Assembly (NCBI RefSeq): GCF_014697475.1
Contig: NZ_JACJRV010000033.1
Coordinates: forward strand, 1 to 64,000
Direction: 5' to 3'
Source of the DNA: Nostoc sp. FACHB-152
GTDB taxonomy: Bacteria; Cyanobacteriota; Cyanobacteriia; Cyanobacteriales; Nostocaceae
DNA length: 64,000 nt
Made by a program: the position numbers and the translations under genes
Notes under the pieces: generated by a model
What the model saw: the letters and a program-made list of their open reading frames with translations, nothing else
What the model was told of the DNA's origin: nothing
Database searches by the model: none
In this document: positions 35,811 through 45,900 of the stretch, piece after piece
Layout of the letters: every line of letters begins with the position of its first letter
How positions within the stretch are numbered: position 1 is the first letter of the stretch

Positions 35811-37466
35811 CTACAAAGATGCAAGATATTGATGGATTAATTGAACCGCGATCGCACCTTCGCCGACTGCTGAACCGACTCGTTTCACCGATTGGTGGCG
35901 AACGTCACCAGCTGCGAAAATCCCCGGTACGCTAGTTTCCAATAGAAAAGGATTGCGCGCTAGTGTCCATCCCTTAGGGCGTTTGCCATCACGGATTAAC
36001 TCAGACCCAGTTAAGATAAATCCCCGCTCATCACGCTCTAAAATACCATCCAACCATTTGGTATGCGGTAGCGCACCAATAAAGGTGAAAATGGCACTAG
36101 CAGGCAAAGTTTCCATTTCATCTTGTGAGTTTACCAGAGTGAGAGCCTCAAGCTTGTCTTCACCCCAGGCTTTAACAACTTGGGTCAACAACTTGACATT
36201 AATATTCTTCGTCTCTTCGATTTGATCGATTAAATACTTGGACATTGTTTTATGGAGCGACTCTCCACGTACCACAAGCGTCACAGACTGGGCGTACTTC
36301 GACAGGTGCATAGCAGCCTGTCCCGCCGAGTTACCTGCCCCGACAATAAAGACGTTTTCACCTTGGCAGGCAGATGCTTCAGTGATTGCGGCTCCGTAGT
36401 ACACCCCAGCACCCATCAGCTTGTCAATACCAGGCACATCCAGTCGGCGATAGGATACGCCAGATGCAATCAGTAATGTGTGACAGCTTAACTCTGACCC
36501 ATCTGTGAGGGTCACAAATCGATACTGACCGTCTACACGCACGTTAGTTACTTCTTGCGGTGCCAGGATTTCTGCGCCAAACTTATGAGTCTGGGCGATC
36601 GCGCGTCTGGCGAGTTCTGTCCCGCTCAACCCTGTGGGGAAACCGAGATAATTCTCAATTCGAGAACTGGAACCCGCTTGCCCTCCTGGGGCCTGCCGTT
36701 CAATTAAGACAGTGCGTAGCCCTTCGGATGCGCCATAGACCCCTGCGGCTAGACCAGCTGGGCCAGCCCCCACAACAACTAAATCGTAAAAAGGCATTTT
36801 GGGGCGTGTCTTTAACCCAATTTTCTCAGCAATTTGGGTGTTTGTTGGTGCTGCCAAGTGGGAACCATCGGGGAATAACACTATTGGCAGTTGCACAGCA
36901 TCATAATTAGTACACTGAAGCAAGCAACGTGCTTCATCTGAATCAATATCCAACCATTGGTAAGGAACATGATTGCAAGCCAAAAAATCTTTAATTTGAT
37001 GGGACTTGCAAGACCATCTATGACCAACAACGCGAATTCCGTCAAAGGATGGCAAAAATGATGTCTGCCAAACCTCAAGTAAATCGTTCAACACAGGATA
37101 CAAACGCTCTTGGGGAGGGTTCCAAGGCTTCATCAGATAATAATCAATTTTTGCTTTATTGATGGCTCTGATAGCTGCCTCTGTGTCTGCATAAGCTGTA
37201 AGTAAGGTACGTTTTACTTGCGGAAAAAGTTCAATGGCTTGTTCTAAGAACTCCAAGCCTGTCATTTCCGGCATCTGCTGGTCTACAAGTAACAGTGCCA
37301 CTGGGTCGTTACGTAATTTTAACTGTTTGAGGGACTCTAAAGCCATTTTGCCGGAATCCGCTCGCAGCACTCGATAGTCACCACCATATTCTCGCCGTAA
37401 ATCACGCTCGATTGCCCACAAAACTTGCGGGTCATCGTCTATTGTCATTAGTACTGGTTTATTCAT
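35811..37466 (-). CDS. Response regulator fused to thioredoxin-reductase-like flavoprotein
   Basis: The N-terminal receiver (about residues 1-125) has acidic residues in TIDDDP, the phospho-acceptor Asp62 in LLVDQQMPEMTG, and the conserved lysine in YLMKPWNPP. A thioredoxin-like segment (about 140-215) follows. Next comes a two-dinucleotide-domain flavoprotein, with VVVGAGPAGLAAGVYGA for FAD, VFIVGAGNSAGQAA for NAD(P)H, and the C-terminal FAD motif PGIFAAGDVR. The redox Cys-x-x-Cys expected before the second dinucleotide fold is not intact: that segment reads EASACQGEN with one cysteine. It may therefore not reduce thioredoxin normally. AAGGA precedes the ATG at 37466; a GTG five codons earlier is less likely. 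The adjacent kinase is the probable partner. Confidence 0.9.
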   Translation of the reverse strand: MNKPVLMTIDDDPQVLWAIERDLRREYGGDYRVLRADSGKMALESLKQLKLRNDPVALLLVDQQMPEMTGLEFLEQAIELFPQVKRTLLTAYADTEAAIRAINKAKIDYYLMKPWNPPQERLYPVLNDLLEVWQTSFLPSFDGIRVVGHRWSCKSHQIKDFLACNHVPYQWLDIDSDEARCLLQCTNYDAVQLPIVLFPDGSHLAAPTNTQIAEKIGLKTRPKMPFYDLVVVGAGPAGLAAGVYGASEGLRTVLIERQAPGGQAGSSSRIENYLGFPTGLSGTELARRAIAQTHKFGAEILAPQEVTNVRVDGQYRFVTLTDGSELSCHTLLIASGVSYRRLDVPGIDKLMGAGVYYGAAITEASACQGENVFIVGAGNSAGQAAMHLSKYAQSVTLVVRGESLHKTMSKYLIDQIEETKNINVKLLTQVVKAWGEDKLEALTLVNSQDEMETLPASAIFTFIGALPHTKWLDGILERDERGFILTGSELIRDGKRPKGWTLARNPFLLETSVPGIFAAGDVRHQSVKRVGSAVGEGAIAVQLIHQYLASL

Positions 37467-37523
37467 AATTTCCTTCTTCACTGAGGTTAGCTATTTTCAG
37501 TAGATTACAAAGTTCTCTGTTGA

Positions 37524-37558
37524 GGGAGGGTGTAGGGGGTAGGGTGTGGGGTGTAGGG
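37524..37558 (+). other. G-run cluster, possible G-quadruplex
   Basis: Six runs of three or more G are separated by 1-4 bases (runs at 37524, 37528, 37535, 37542, 37548 and 37556), satisfying the usual G-quadruplex consensus on the plus strand. The tract lies about 60-90 bases upstream of the leftward receiver/thioredoxin-reductase gene, with the G-rich strand as its template. The sequence is also an imperfect repeat of GGGTGTA, so it may simply be low-complexity DNA. Confidence 0.4.
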
Positions 37559-37777
37559 AATATTTGCATTGATGAATCGCTATAAAAGTTAAATAGCGTC
37601 AGTGAATTTAATTTTGCCTCACCAAAAAGCCAGGTTTTACCTAATTAGCCTTTGATAACACCCAAAAAACGCGAATTTGTCACCTACACCCAACACGTTG
37701 TCTTCTCCTGAAGGAGACCAGGTCGAACACGAAAAAGTTCTCAGTCTACTGATTTTCCTCAATTGAGTTGTGTTCAA

Positions 37778-39952
37778 TTACACGTTGGCCATCTCAACAG
37801 TTTCATACTGTTCTAATACAGTAATGCCTTCGCAGAAAGAACTCATTTTGAGGAAATGTAATACGTGTTCAGGCGCGCCAACTAAATAAATATGCACATC
37901 AGCACCTAACTTCTGTTTAGCGAAAATCAGGGATCTTAGCCCAGCACTGGATATACACTTTAAACCATGTAGTAGAAATACCAGCTGTTTGACTGGTTGG
38001 GCTGTGGCTCTCTCCAACTCTTGCTGAAAGCTTGGTACAGCACTGGCATCTAATACCCCAGTTAAGGAGATTTTGGCAGTACCTCCAGTTACTTCTAACA
38101 AAGTGGCGTTGAATGATACCTGAGTAGGCAACAGTCGAACTCGAACTTTGAGATCGTTTTGAGAAGGGGGCAGTTTGACTGTTAGGCTGTTGGCATCAAA
38201 GTCAAAGTGCGATCGCCCGTCGATCCAGACTTCATCAATCCGCACGCTGCCTGGTGGCAAAATATCCGGGGCAACTCTGAGGATGTCATCCTTAAATCCG
38301 CCTGGTTTCGGCTTGAAGTAGAGATCCATCGGCTGTTTATTCACCAACAAGTTGGTATAAACTGTTGCTAAATAAGCCAACTCGAAGGAGTGGTACCCGC
38401 TCATCGAGTGGCTACCCTTACCCCGCTCAGTTTTGCCTAACAGGTAGGGAAGCCCATTGGCTAAAACATTAAAGTAGACTCCTCCCACTTCGGTATCGAG
38501 GAAGAAAGCGTTATAGAAAGCGGCTGATTCACGGGCAAATCTTTGATATTCCTGATTACCAAGGGAGCCAGCCAGAATCAGATAGGCTAAAATAGCCTGT
38601 TCTTGCTGCCACCAAGCCTTGCGATCGTGCCAGACATGGCGGTATATTTCTTCCCCTGGTTGGAGTACACGTTCTACTACGTCGTACCATCCCCCACGCT
38701 GTTGGTCACTACCCACTGCTGGCATCATCTTGGCGATTTTTTCGGCTAGGGCGGCATAGTTCTCTTTTGGTCTGAGATGGTGCATCCGCATCAGGTTCCA
38801 AGCAATTTTCAGGTTGTGTCCTACTACTGCTCGATTCTGTTGCCATCCCCAAGTTGTATCATGGCTCCAGTCTTGATAAAAACGTTCTTGAACAAAGGGG
38901 CTATGGTCGTAATCTGGGAACCGCTTTTCAATCGTGTCAAAGGTGTACTCCAGCAAATCGGCGTACTCATCCTGACCTGTGGCTAGCCAAAGATTGATTA
39001 AATAAGCAGGGGCGTGATCCCCAACGGAATTCCAGTTCTTTTTCGCCCGGTTATGTCCCAAAGACTCACAGTGAGCGCTGAGGGTAATCGGATCGATGTG
39101 GGAGAAAAACCCGCCTTTATCGGTTTTATCGAGGAAATAACGGTTAAACAGATTGACTGTCAACTCAATATCATTCATAATTTGGCGATCGCCAGTTATC
39201 CGATAAGTTTGAGTCGGGCCAGCCAGGGCATAAATCTGCTCATATGCAGGGATAGCGTCATAATCATCCCCAAATTCTGAGGAAAATATTTTCTGCTCAC
39301 TACCATCTGCCTGAACGTCAATCGCATGATACCAATAACAAATCCCTTCGCCTTCATCCAGAAAACGCATATGTTGGCGCAGGTACTCAGTGCCTTTTTC
39401 AGCCGCTTCTAGATAACGGTCATCGCCAGTCATCATGTAGGCTGTGGCAAAACCGTAAACCAGCCGTGAGATAGTATCAGTTTCCTGACGATTAGTTTTT
39501 TCCTTGGCACCAACTAAGCTGAGATCGGTACGATATTTGCGGTAATCAATTTCGCCGTCATCAAACTGCGATTTGAGATAAAAATTGGCAAGACTGCGAA
39601 TCTGGTTAACCCACCAGTTTGGCTTTTCAAAGAAGTATTCACTTTCTGCCCGACCCAGAAATACTAGATGTTTGGCTTCAAACTTGTACTGGTCTGCTTC
39701 TGGATAGAAAATGCCATAGGCGAAAAGATAGCGATTTGGCACCAGCATTGATGTCATCTGCACAGTGCAATCGTAATAAGGTTCTTCCAAATTACGCACC
39801 AGTTCAGCAGAAGTCATTGAGGTCAATGCAACTGAAAAGTTCCTGCCGTCTGAAGTTGTGAGGTCAAAAGTGCCAAAAGCTCCTTTGTGTAAGTCCAAAT
39901 TGCTCACATACCCAGCAATGGTATCTGAAAACGAAAAACCTAGATGAGACAT
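37778..39952 (-). CDS. AGE-type epimerase/isomerase fused to a STAS domain
   Basis: The central part (about residues 120-540) is an alpha/alpha-barrel of the N-acylglucosamine 2-epimerase (AGE) superfamily. It includes ETDTISRLVYGFATAYMMTG, DHAPAYLINLWLATG, VGHNLKIAWNLMR and KAWWQQEQAILAYL, with histidines expected at the active site. About 120 residues of unknown fold precede it. The C-terminal 110 residues form a STAS domain of the anti-sigma-antagonist type (KISLTGVLDASAVPSFQQEL), with the serine target region in CISSAGLRSL. This joins carbohydrate isomerisation to a partner-switching domain. I use the ATG at 39952, preceded by GGAGA 7 bases away. GlgX lies just upstream, so the pair may share glucan metabolism. 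Confidence 0.85.
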   Translation of the reverse strand: MSHLGFSFSDTIAGYVSNLDLHKGAFGTFDLTTSDGRNFSVALTSMTSAELVRNLEEPYYDCTVQMTSMLVPNRYLFAYGIFYPEADQYKFEAKHLVFLGRAESEYFFEKPNWWVNQIRSLANFYLKSQFDDGEIDYRKYRTDLSLVGAKEKTNRQETDTISRLVYGFATAYMMTGDDRYLEAAEKGTEYLRQHMRFLDEGEGICYWYHAIDVQADGSEQKIFSSEFGDDYDAIPAYEQIYALAGPTQTYRITGDRQIMNDIELTVNLFNRYFLDKTDKGGFFSHIDPITLSAHCESLGHNRAKKNWNSVGDHAPAYLINLWLATGQDEYADLLEYTFDTIEKRFPDYDHSPFVQERFYQDWSHDTTWGWQQNRAVVGHNLKIAWNLMRMHHLRPKENYAALAEKIAKMMPAVGSDQQRGGWYDVVERVLQPGEEIYRHVWHDRKAWWQQEQAILAYLILAGSLGNQEYQRFARESAAFYNAFFLDTEVGGVYFNVLANGLPYLLGKTERGKGSHSMSGYHSFELAYLATVYTNLLVNKQPMDLYFKPKPGGFKDDILRVAPDILPPGSVRIDEVWIDGRSHFDFDANSLTVKLPPSQNDLKVRVRLLPTQVSFNATLLEVTGGTAKISLTGVLDASAVPSFQQELERATAQPVKQLVFLLHGLKCISSAGLRSLIFAKQKLGADVHIYLVGAPEHVLHFLKMSSFCEGITVLEQYETVEMANV

Positions 39953-39989
39953 GAATTTTCTCCACAAGTGAAAAATTGGTTAACTGAAT

Positions 39990-42119
39990 TTATTTGGAAA
40001 CTAGAACGACCACGCTACGACCTTTCACAAGACAAATGTCGTCTGCAACGATAGTTTCTTTCCCCGGTTCCACAATATCCATAGGGGAAGACTCAGCAGT
40101 GTCGATAACTTTGTACCATTCCCTATCCGCTAGAAAGGGAATTTCAAAGTGGAGTTTTTCCCAGTGCATATTGAACATGACGTGAATATCTGCATTGCCA
40201 TCAAAGCCTCCCATAGTCAATGCCAGTACTCTGGAATTAGAATCATTCCAATCAGGGCTAAATAACTTAGTACCGTGCCAAGTAATGTCTGTCATACCTC
40301 GTTCATTAACTTCGCCACTGAAGAAATGACGGCGACGCAAGGTAGGATTGCAATGACATTTGCGGAATTCGATTATCCGTTTGCAGAACCTGAATATATC
40401 AGCGTTCTTATCCACAAGATTCCAATCAAACCAACTAAGTTCATTATCCTGGCAATAGGCGTTGTTGTTACCCTTTTGTGTCCGTCTGGCTTCATCACCA
40501 GCTACCATCATTGGTACGCCTTGGGAAAGGAACAAAATGGCTATGAAATTCTTAATTTGTTGGCGACGCAAGGCATCAATTTCGGGGTCGTCAATTTCTC
40601 CTTCAAAGCCACAATTCCAGCTGAGATTTTCATCAATACCATCACGGTTGCCCTCACCATTAGCTTCATTGTGTTTATAGTTGTATGAAACCAAATCATT
40701 GAGGGTGAAACCATCATGGCAAGTAATAAAATTAACGCTATTAATCGGTAGATGTCCGGTTTCTTGATAAAGATCAGCACTTCCGGCAATGCGCGTAGCG
40801 ACTGCCCCGACCAGTCCTGGATCTCCTTTGACAAAACTGCGGATGTCGTCGCGGAAGCGTCCATTCCATTCTGCCCACCGATAACCAGGAAAATAGCCAA
40901 TTTGATAGAGTCCGCCAGCATCCCATGCTTCTGCAATGATTTTGGTGTTAGCTAAAGATTCGGATGTTTCAATATGCCAGATGACTGGTGGATGAACTAG
41001 CGCAACTCCATCCTGACCACGCGATAGGATAGATCCTTCATCAAACCGGAAGCCATCAACGTGCATTTCTTTTACCCAGAATTCCAAGCAATCTATAATC
41101 AACTTCTCTACCATAGGATGGTTGCAGTTGACAGTATTGCCACAGCCAGAGTAGTCCATGTAATATTGCTGGTCGGATGTGACTAGGTGATAGTAGACAC
41201 TATTATCCAGACCTTTGAAATTGATGGTTGGGCCTTCATGGTTGCCTTCGTCAGTATGATTAAAGACTACATCTAAAATCACCTCAATGCCTGCCTTATG
41301 TAAGGCCTTAACCATATCCCGAAACTCTGTAATGGGGCTGACCTCACAAGGAGAACTACAATAAGAAATTTCAGGGGCAAAGAAACTATGCGGATTATAT
41401 CCCCAGTAATCTTTCAGTGGTTGACCGTTAACTTCTCGCAGAGTTTGCTTTTCATCAAAGTCAAATATTGGCAGCAGTTCAACAGCTGTGATTCCCAATT
41501 CTTGTAAGTAAGGGATTTTCTCAACGATCGCCGAGAATGTACCACTGTGCTGACAGCCTGAGGAGGGTGATTTAGTAAATCCGCCAACGTGTACCTCATA
41601 AATGATGGTATCACTCATTGGATAGTTAAGGGGGCGATCGCCTTCCCAATCATAATCAGAGATATCAATGACTACACTACGCATTGAGGTACTTACGTTG
41701 TCTTTTGATCCCAAAGCGTCAGCACGGTTCCAAACAAAATTGTTAATTCCTTTAGCGTAAGGATCGAGCAGTACCTTATTTTTGTTGAAACGGTGTCCCC
41801 TTTTGTGTAAATCGTTAGGCCCATCAACTCGATAGCCATAGGAAATACCCGGTTTTAATCCTTTTACATAGATATGCCAGATGTAAAAAGTTTTATTTAT
41901 CCTGGGGTTTAATTTAATGATTTGTGATGGTTCCGGGTCATCATACTGCTCAAACAACAACAGTTCAACAGATGTAGCGTGTTCTGAGAAAATCGAAAAG
42001 TTTACTCCGTCTTTGTCTGGCGTTGCCCCTAAAGGATTTGCTTTTCCTGGTTCTAGTTGGTATTGATATATTGGCGGTGTAAATTGAATTTCATCTTCTA
42101 TCGTGGTGATGATAGCCAT
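39990..42119 (-). CDS. glgX: Glycogen debranching enzyme GlgX (isoamylase type, GH13)
   Basis: This 709-residue enzyme hydrolyses alpha-1,6 branches of glycogen that phosphorylase has shortened. An N-terminal CBM48-like beta-sandwich (about residues 20-130, GKANPLGATPDKDGVNFSIF) precedes a GH13 barrel with all expected motifs: DVVFNHTDEGN, DGFRFDEGS (nucleophile Asp), IIAEAWDAGG (acid/base Glu) and ITCHDGFTLND. A C-terminal beta domain closes it. The length matches family members. It is the first of two closely spaced leftward genes, with the AGE-STAS gene only 37 bases downstream, so joint regulation is likely. Confidence 0.95.
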   Translation of the reverse strand: MAIITTIEDEIQFTPPIYQYQLEPGKANPLGATPDKDGVNFSIFSEHATSVELLLFEQYDDPEPSQIIKLNPRINKTFYIWHIYVKGLKPGISYGYRVDGPNDLHKRGHRFNKNKVLLDPYAKGINNFVWNRADALGSKDNVSTSMRSVVIDISDYDWEGDRPLNYPMSDTIIYEVHVGGFTKSPSSGCQHSGTFSAIVEKIPYLQELGITAVELLPIFDFDEKQTLREVNGQPLKDYWGYNPHSFFAPEISYCSSPCEVSPITEFRDMVKALHKAGIEVILDVVFNHTDEGNHEGPTINFKGLDNSVYYHLVTSDQQYYMDYSGCGNTVNCNHPMVEKLIIDCLEFWVKEMHVDGFRFDEGSILSRGQDGVALVHPPVIWHIETSESLANTKIIAEAWDAGGLYQIGYFPGYRWAEWNGRFRDDIRSFVKGDPGLVGAVATRIAGSADLYQETGHLPINSVNFITCHDGFTLNDLVSYNYKHNEANGEGNRDGIDENLSWNCGFEGEIDDPEIDALRRQQIKNFIAILFLSQGVPMMVAGDEARRTQKGNNNAYCQDNELSWFDWNLVDKNADIFRFCKRIIEFRKCHCNPTLRRRHFFSGEVNERGMTDITWHGTKLFSPDWNDSNSRVLALTMGGFDGNADIHVMFNMHWEKLHFEIPFLADREWYKVIDTAESSPMDIVEPGKETIVADDICLVKGRSVVVLVSK

Positions 42120-42280
42120 TTGAGCTTTCCTCTCATTGCAATGATTAATCAGTTAACTATGTCTTTCTAAAGCTGCGCCGAATTTTCGCTTTTGAACGCT
42201 AAGGTATTGAAAGTACAGAGAGTTTTTTGAAAGATATTTCGCCAGAGCGAAAATTAAGCGCAACTTTATCAAGGGTTGGT

Positions 42281-42910
42281 TTAAACGGTAACTTTATTCA
42301 GTGCTTGCTTGTTAATTGCCTCTAAAAAAACAATCACAAATTCGTTAACTACATCAGGGTGTTTTCCCGTAATTAAATTGCCGTCGGTATGTACTCTTTT
42401 AGTACCATTGCCATCAAAAACAATAATTCCTCCCGCATTCTGCACATCGGCAATCACATTATGAGCGCAGGTAACTTGACGATTTTCCAATAATTCTGGT
42501 GCTGCACAGAACAGCCAAAGGCTATGACAGATAGTTCCAATTGTTAATTGATCGCTATCCATCGCCTTGACAGCTTTACGAAGGAATTTGACGGCTGGGG
42601 CTTGGTTGGGTTGTCCCTCTTGAGAATATTCTTCATACCGCAGACGATCCATCGCATAGCCACCGATTAAAATAATGCCTGCATAATCTTGAGGATCAAC
42701 ATCGTTGACTTCTGCGGTAACTGTCACTTCTTGTGTTAAATCATTTCCCTTGAATGTCAGTTGATTTTGATTCCAAAGATGAGATATATACTCTATCTCG
42801 TATCCATTCCTGGGAAAGAAATTATTGAAGGTTTGGAACTCAAACTCGTCAAAGTGAGCTTCAATCAGAACACCTATTTTTCCTTTCTTACTAGTTAATT
42901 TTGTTACCAT
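42281..42910 (-). CDS. DJ-1/PfpI-family protein
   Basis: This 209-residue protein has the alpha/beta glutamine-amidotransferase-like fold of the DJ-1/PfpI family. It begins GKIGVLIEAHFDEFEF, has YAGIILIGGYAMDRLR at the oxyanion turn, and the nucleophile elbow LTIGTICHSLWLF with Cys128 followed by His129. The conserved acidic residue near position 17 is present. Members act as proteases, glyoxalase or chaperone-like deglycases, or nitrile-type hydratases; which applies here is unknown. GGAG precedes the ATG. It follows the 1001-residue fusion gene by only 50 bases on the same strand, so it probably belongs to that pathway unit. Confidence 0.85.
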   Translation of the reverse strand: MVTKLTSKKGKIGVLIEAHFDEFEFQTFNNFFPRNGYEIEYISHLWNQNQLTFKGNDLTQEVTVTAEVNDVDPQDYAGIILIGGYAMDRLRYEEYSQEGQPNQAPAVKFLRKAVKAMDSDQLTIGTICHSLWLFCAAPELLENRQVTCAHNVIADVQNAGGIIVFDGNGTKRVHTDGNLITGKHPDVVNEFVIVFLEAINKQALNKVTV

Positions 42911-42960
42911 AGTTCTTAACTCCGGATAATTGGTCTAAGTCGCAAGCTATTGATTTCCCC

Positions 42961-45900
42961 TTAAAGCTGGACACCACTTGCAGAGGCATCAGCATAGACT
43001 CTCCACTCGTAAATTTTGTCCCCTTCAAAACGGTATATATCGACGCAAGGAACCTGAACAAACCGCTTGTCCTGCTTATGAATGTAGTTAGCATCCATTT
43101 CCAAAACAACGGTATTGCCGATTTCCCAGATTCCTCTGATATTGCGGGTTGCCAGTTTCAGGGTTTTATAAATATGTGTCAAAAGGTCGCGGCAGTTTTG
43201 CGGCCCAATTACAGGGTCATTTGCACCAATTTTGTAGAGTACGTCAGGAGTAAAAAAGCTGATAAATTCATCCCAATTTTCCGCTTGCAAAGCCTCATAC
43301 ATTTTTTCGATTTTTTGGCTCAATGAGCCTCTTGCAGCGACGGTTTGAGGTTCAACTTGTTCTGTCTGAAAAACCGGATCTATATTCATATAAATCCGCA
43401 GTTCTTGCACTTTATCTCCTTTGAAGATAATAGTGTCGCAGCAGGGAAGTGTAAACACTTTACCATCGTGGCGAATATAGGTCACATCCATTTCGCAGAT
43501 AACGGTGTTTCCTATCTCCCACATATTTTTAATGTGGTGGTAAACTTTTGCCACTGTATCCAAAAAAGCAACTGAATTGTCTTTAATGCCTTGATGTCCA
43601 TAGGCAATAGGAAAGTTAGAAAACTGATACAAACAGTCATCGGTGTAGAACTCGACGAAGTTGTTCACATTCATGGACTCGCCTGCTTGAAACATTTGTC
43701 TAACGATTTCAGGCTTGCTTAGGGAAATTACTGTTGTCTGTGTCATTGATTTATCCTCTTTGGTAGTTTGATTTTCGATGAGCTGTTTGAGATCAAAGGA
43801 GCCTTTCTTGATAGTTTCCGGTTGAGCAGTTTGTAATAACTGCTGGGCTTTTTCTGGCTCTAGAGATTGGTCAGTAATAGGCTGTAACTGAGAAATGTTG
43901 TATTTGCCATAAGTCTCATTTCCATTTGTGTTTGTAGTTTTTGTTTGGGAGTTCAAAAACCAGTAATTTGTGTTGTTGGCTTGGTTATATTCCGCCTCCG
44001 CTCTGGTGAAATTTTCTTTGGCTTTGCGAGTTACTTGGTTAAATTCAAGTTGTTCTCCGTTTGGCCCTTTACAGTAAAACAATGACCATCCTTCAAAGTC
44101 GCCGAATTCTGAATCTGAGTAGCCTTCAACGAAATATTCTGGTTCATTCCAAAACTTGTTGGCATTGTACTTAAGGGCAAGATTGTTTCTTTCGGCTTCT
44201 GACTTGACATCGATGATGCGGTTAAAAACAACATCAGTCAGACCTCGCCTCTGACACTCTTGTTCTAAGGTTTTGGCAAAAAGGTTGAGATCCACGTCAT
44301 CTTTCACATAGAAAGAAAGATGCGGTACGTTTGCATAGCCAACACAAGAAGATACTTTGTCAAAAATATTAGGAGCATTTGGTGTTAATTTAGCATCCCG
44401 GAAATGGATGAGTTCAACAACCGTGTTACCAAAAGAAACAAACCTAACGTCTATTGCAGCATCTGAACCATCTCTGAGGTTAGGAACTCCCAGTGTTTTC
44501 GGATCAATTCCGCGTTCAATTGCCTCAATATCTTCTTTTTGAAAAAGAGTATTGTGCAGCACTGGGCCGATAAATCCATCGCCGCTCAGAGCAACTTTTC
44601 CACCTAAGACTTCAGTATAAAATTCCATAGCTTTTGCCATGTCATAAACTGTCATCCCGAAGTGTTGCACTCCTTGCAAGTAATGACCTAACCCAGTTTT
44701 GCCATTCTGCTTCCCGTTCATCAGTGACACTATGTCCTCCTTGAGTTCATTGGTTGCTCCTACTTTGACAATCAGCTCTGCAACGGTGGAACTGCGCTGA
44801 CCTGCCAGAGTCATTTTGCCGTCGTAAACAAAGGTGTAAACACTACGTTCAGGAAATGGTAAAAGCTGCTTGATATATTTAGCTTGGTCTTGAACCGCAA
44901 CTGCATATTCTCTGGAAGCAAAGAAAGTTTCCATCTCCAAGGGATTAGCAAAGGCAATTTCAAAGGCGGCTTGATATTGCTTTTGCAATGGTTCAAAATG
45001 CGATACGCCAGCCGCATCAGGGCGCGAGTTGTCCACTTCCTCAAACAAATGCAGTCGAAACTTGAGTACCGAATCACTTTTAACCACAGCTGGGGCAAAG
45101 CTTTGTGTTAGATACTGGCGAAAGTTGTCTACACTCACGTCATCGGATTTCTTGACCATGACGTGGAACTTAAGCAGACCGAGATTGCCGTTGGGGTCTG
45201 GGGTAGGAATGCCATCAACATAGGTTTGGGAATTACCATTGGTGTTATAGCCGATGGCTTTGCTAAATAAGTTATGTTCGTCATCCATGAGGATGGCAGC
45301 AGATTGAAACCATTTCTGACGTTGGGTTTCAGTTTCAAAGGTTAATTCGGCAATCCCATCAAACTGGTCTTCTGCGGGGCAGTCGTAATCAATACCATCT
45401 ATAGTTGGCCACAAACCACCTTCGCTATGCTCAAGATGGAATTGCCAGTACTGATGCTGACCTGGGAGGCGCGCACACAGGGGGCCGTGTACATTTCTCC
45501 AGTAATCATCGAAAAGCTCTAAGGAGATTCCTTTGCGTTTCCATAACAGTGCGTAAAAGGTTAGTTGACCTTGGCGATCGCGTATGGAATAGTCTTCCTT
45601 TCTCAATGCAGATATCATGTTTCCATCACCGCTTTGCTGAAAAATTTCTTTTAGGGCATTGAAGTAGACTGCAACTTTATTGAATCCTGCGTAAACGCAC
45701 ATGAATAAAAGCAGTTCTGCAATTTCCTCATAGGTGGCTCCTTGTTTGAGAGCCATATTCACATGGGCTGTAAAAGAATTACCTGAACCTGTGTGAGTCT
45801 GATTAATAATATCAACCGCGATCGCAATTAGAGCCTTAGTCTTTTGGTCAATTAACGGTAGACCCCATACTTCACCAGCGACGCGAATCACAAAATCGCC

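Noticed and set aside
37704-37717. Small hairpin TCTCC-TGAA-GGAGA after the AGE-STAS gene promoter side, considered as a terminator
   Set aside because: The stem is five base pairs, there is no T-run, and it lies upstream of one leftward gene and well downstream of another.
40275-40688. 137-codon plus-strand frame within glgX
   Set aside because: It lies opposite a well-supported GlgX coding region with all catalytic motifs.
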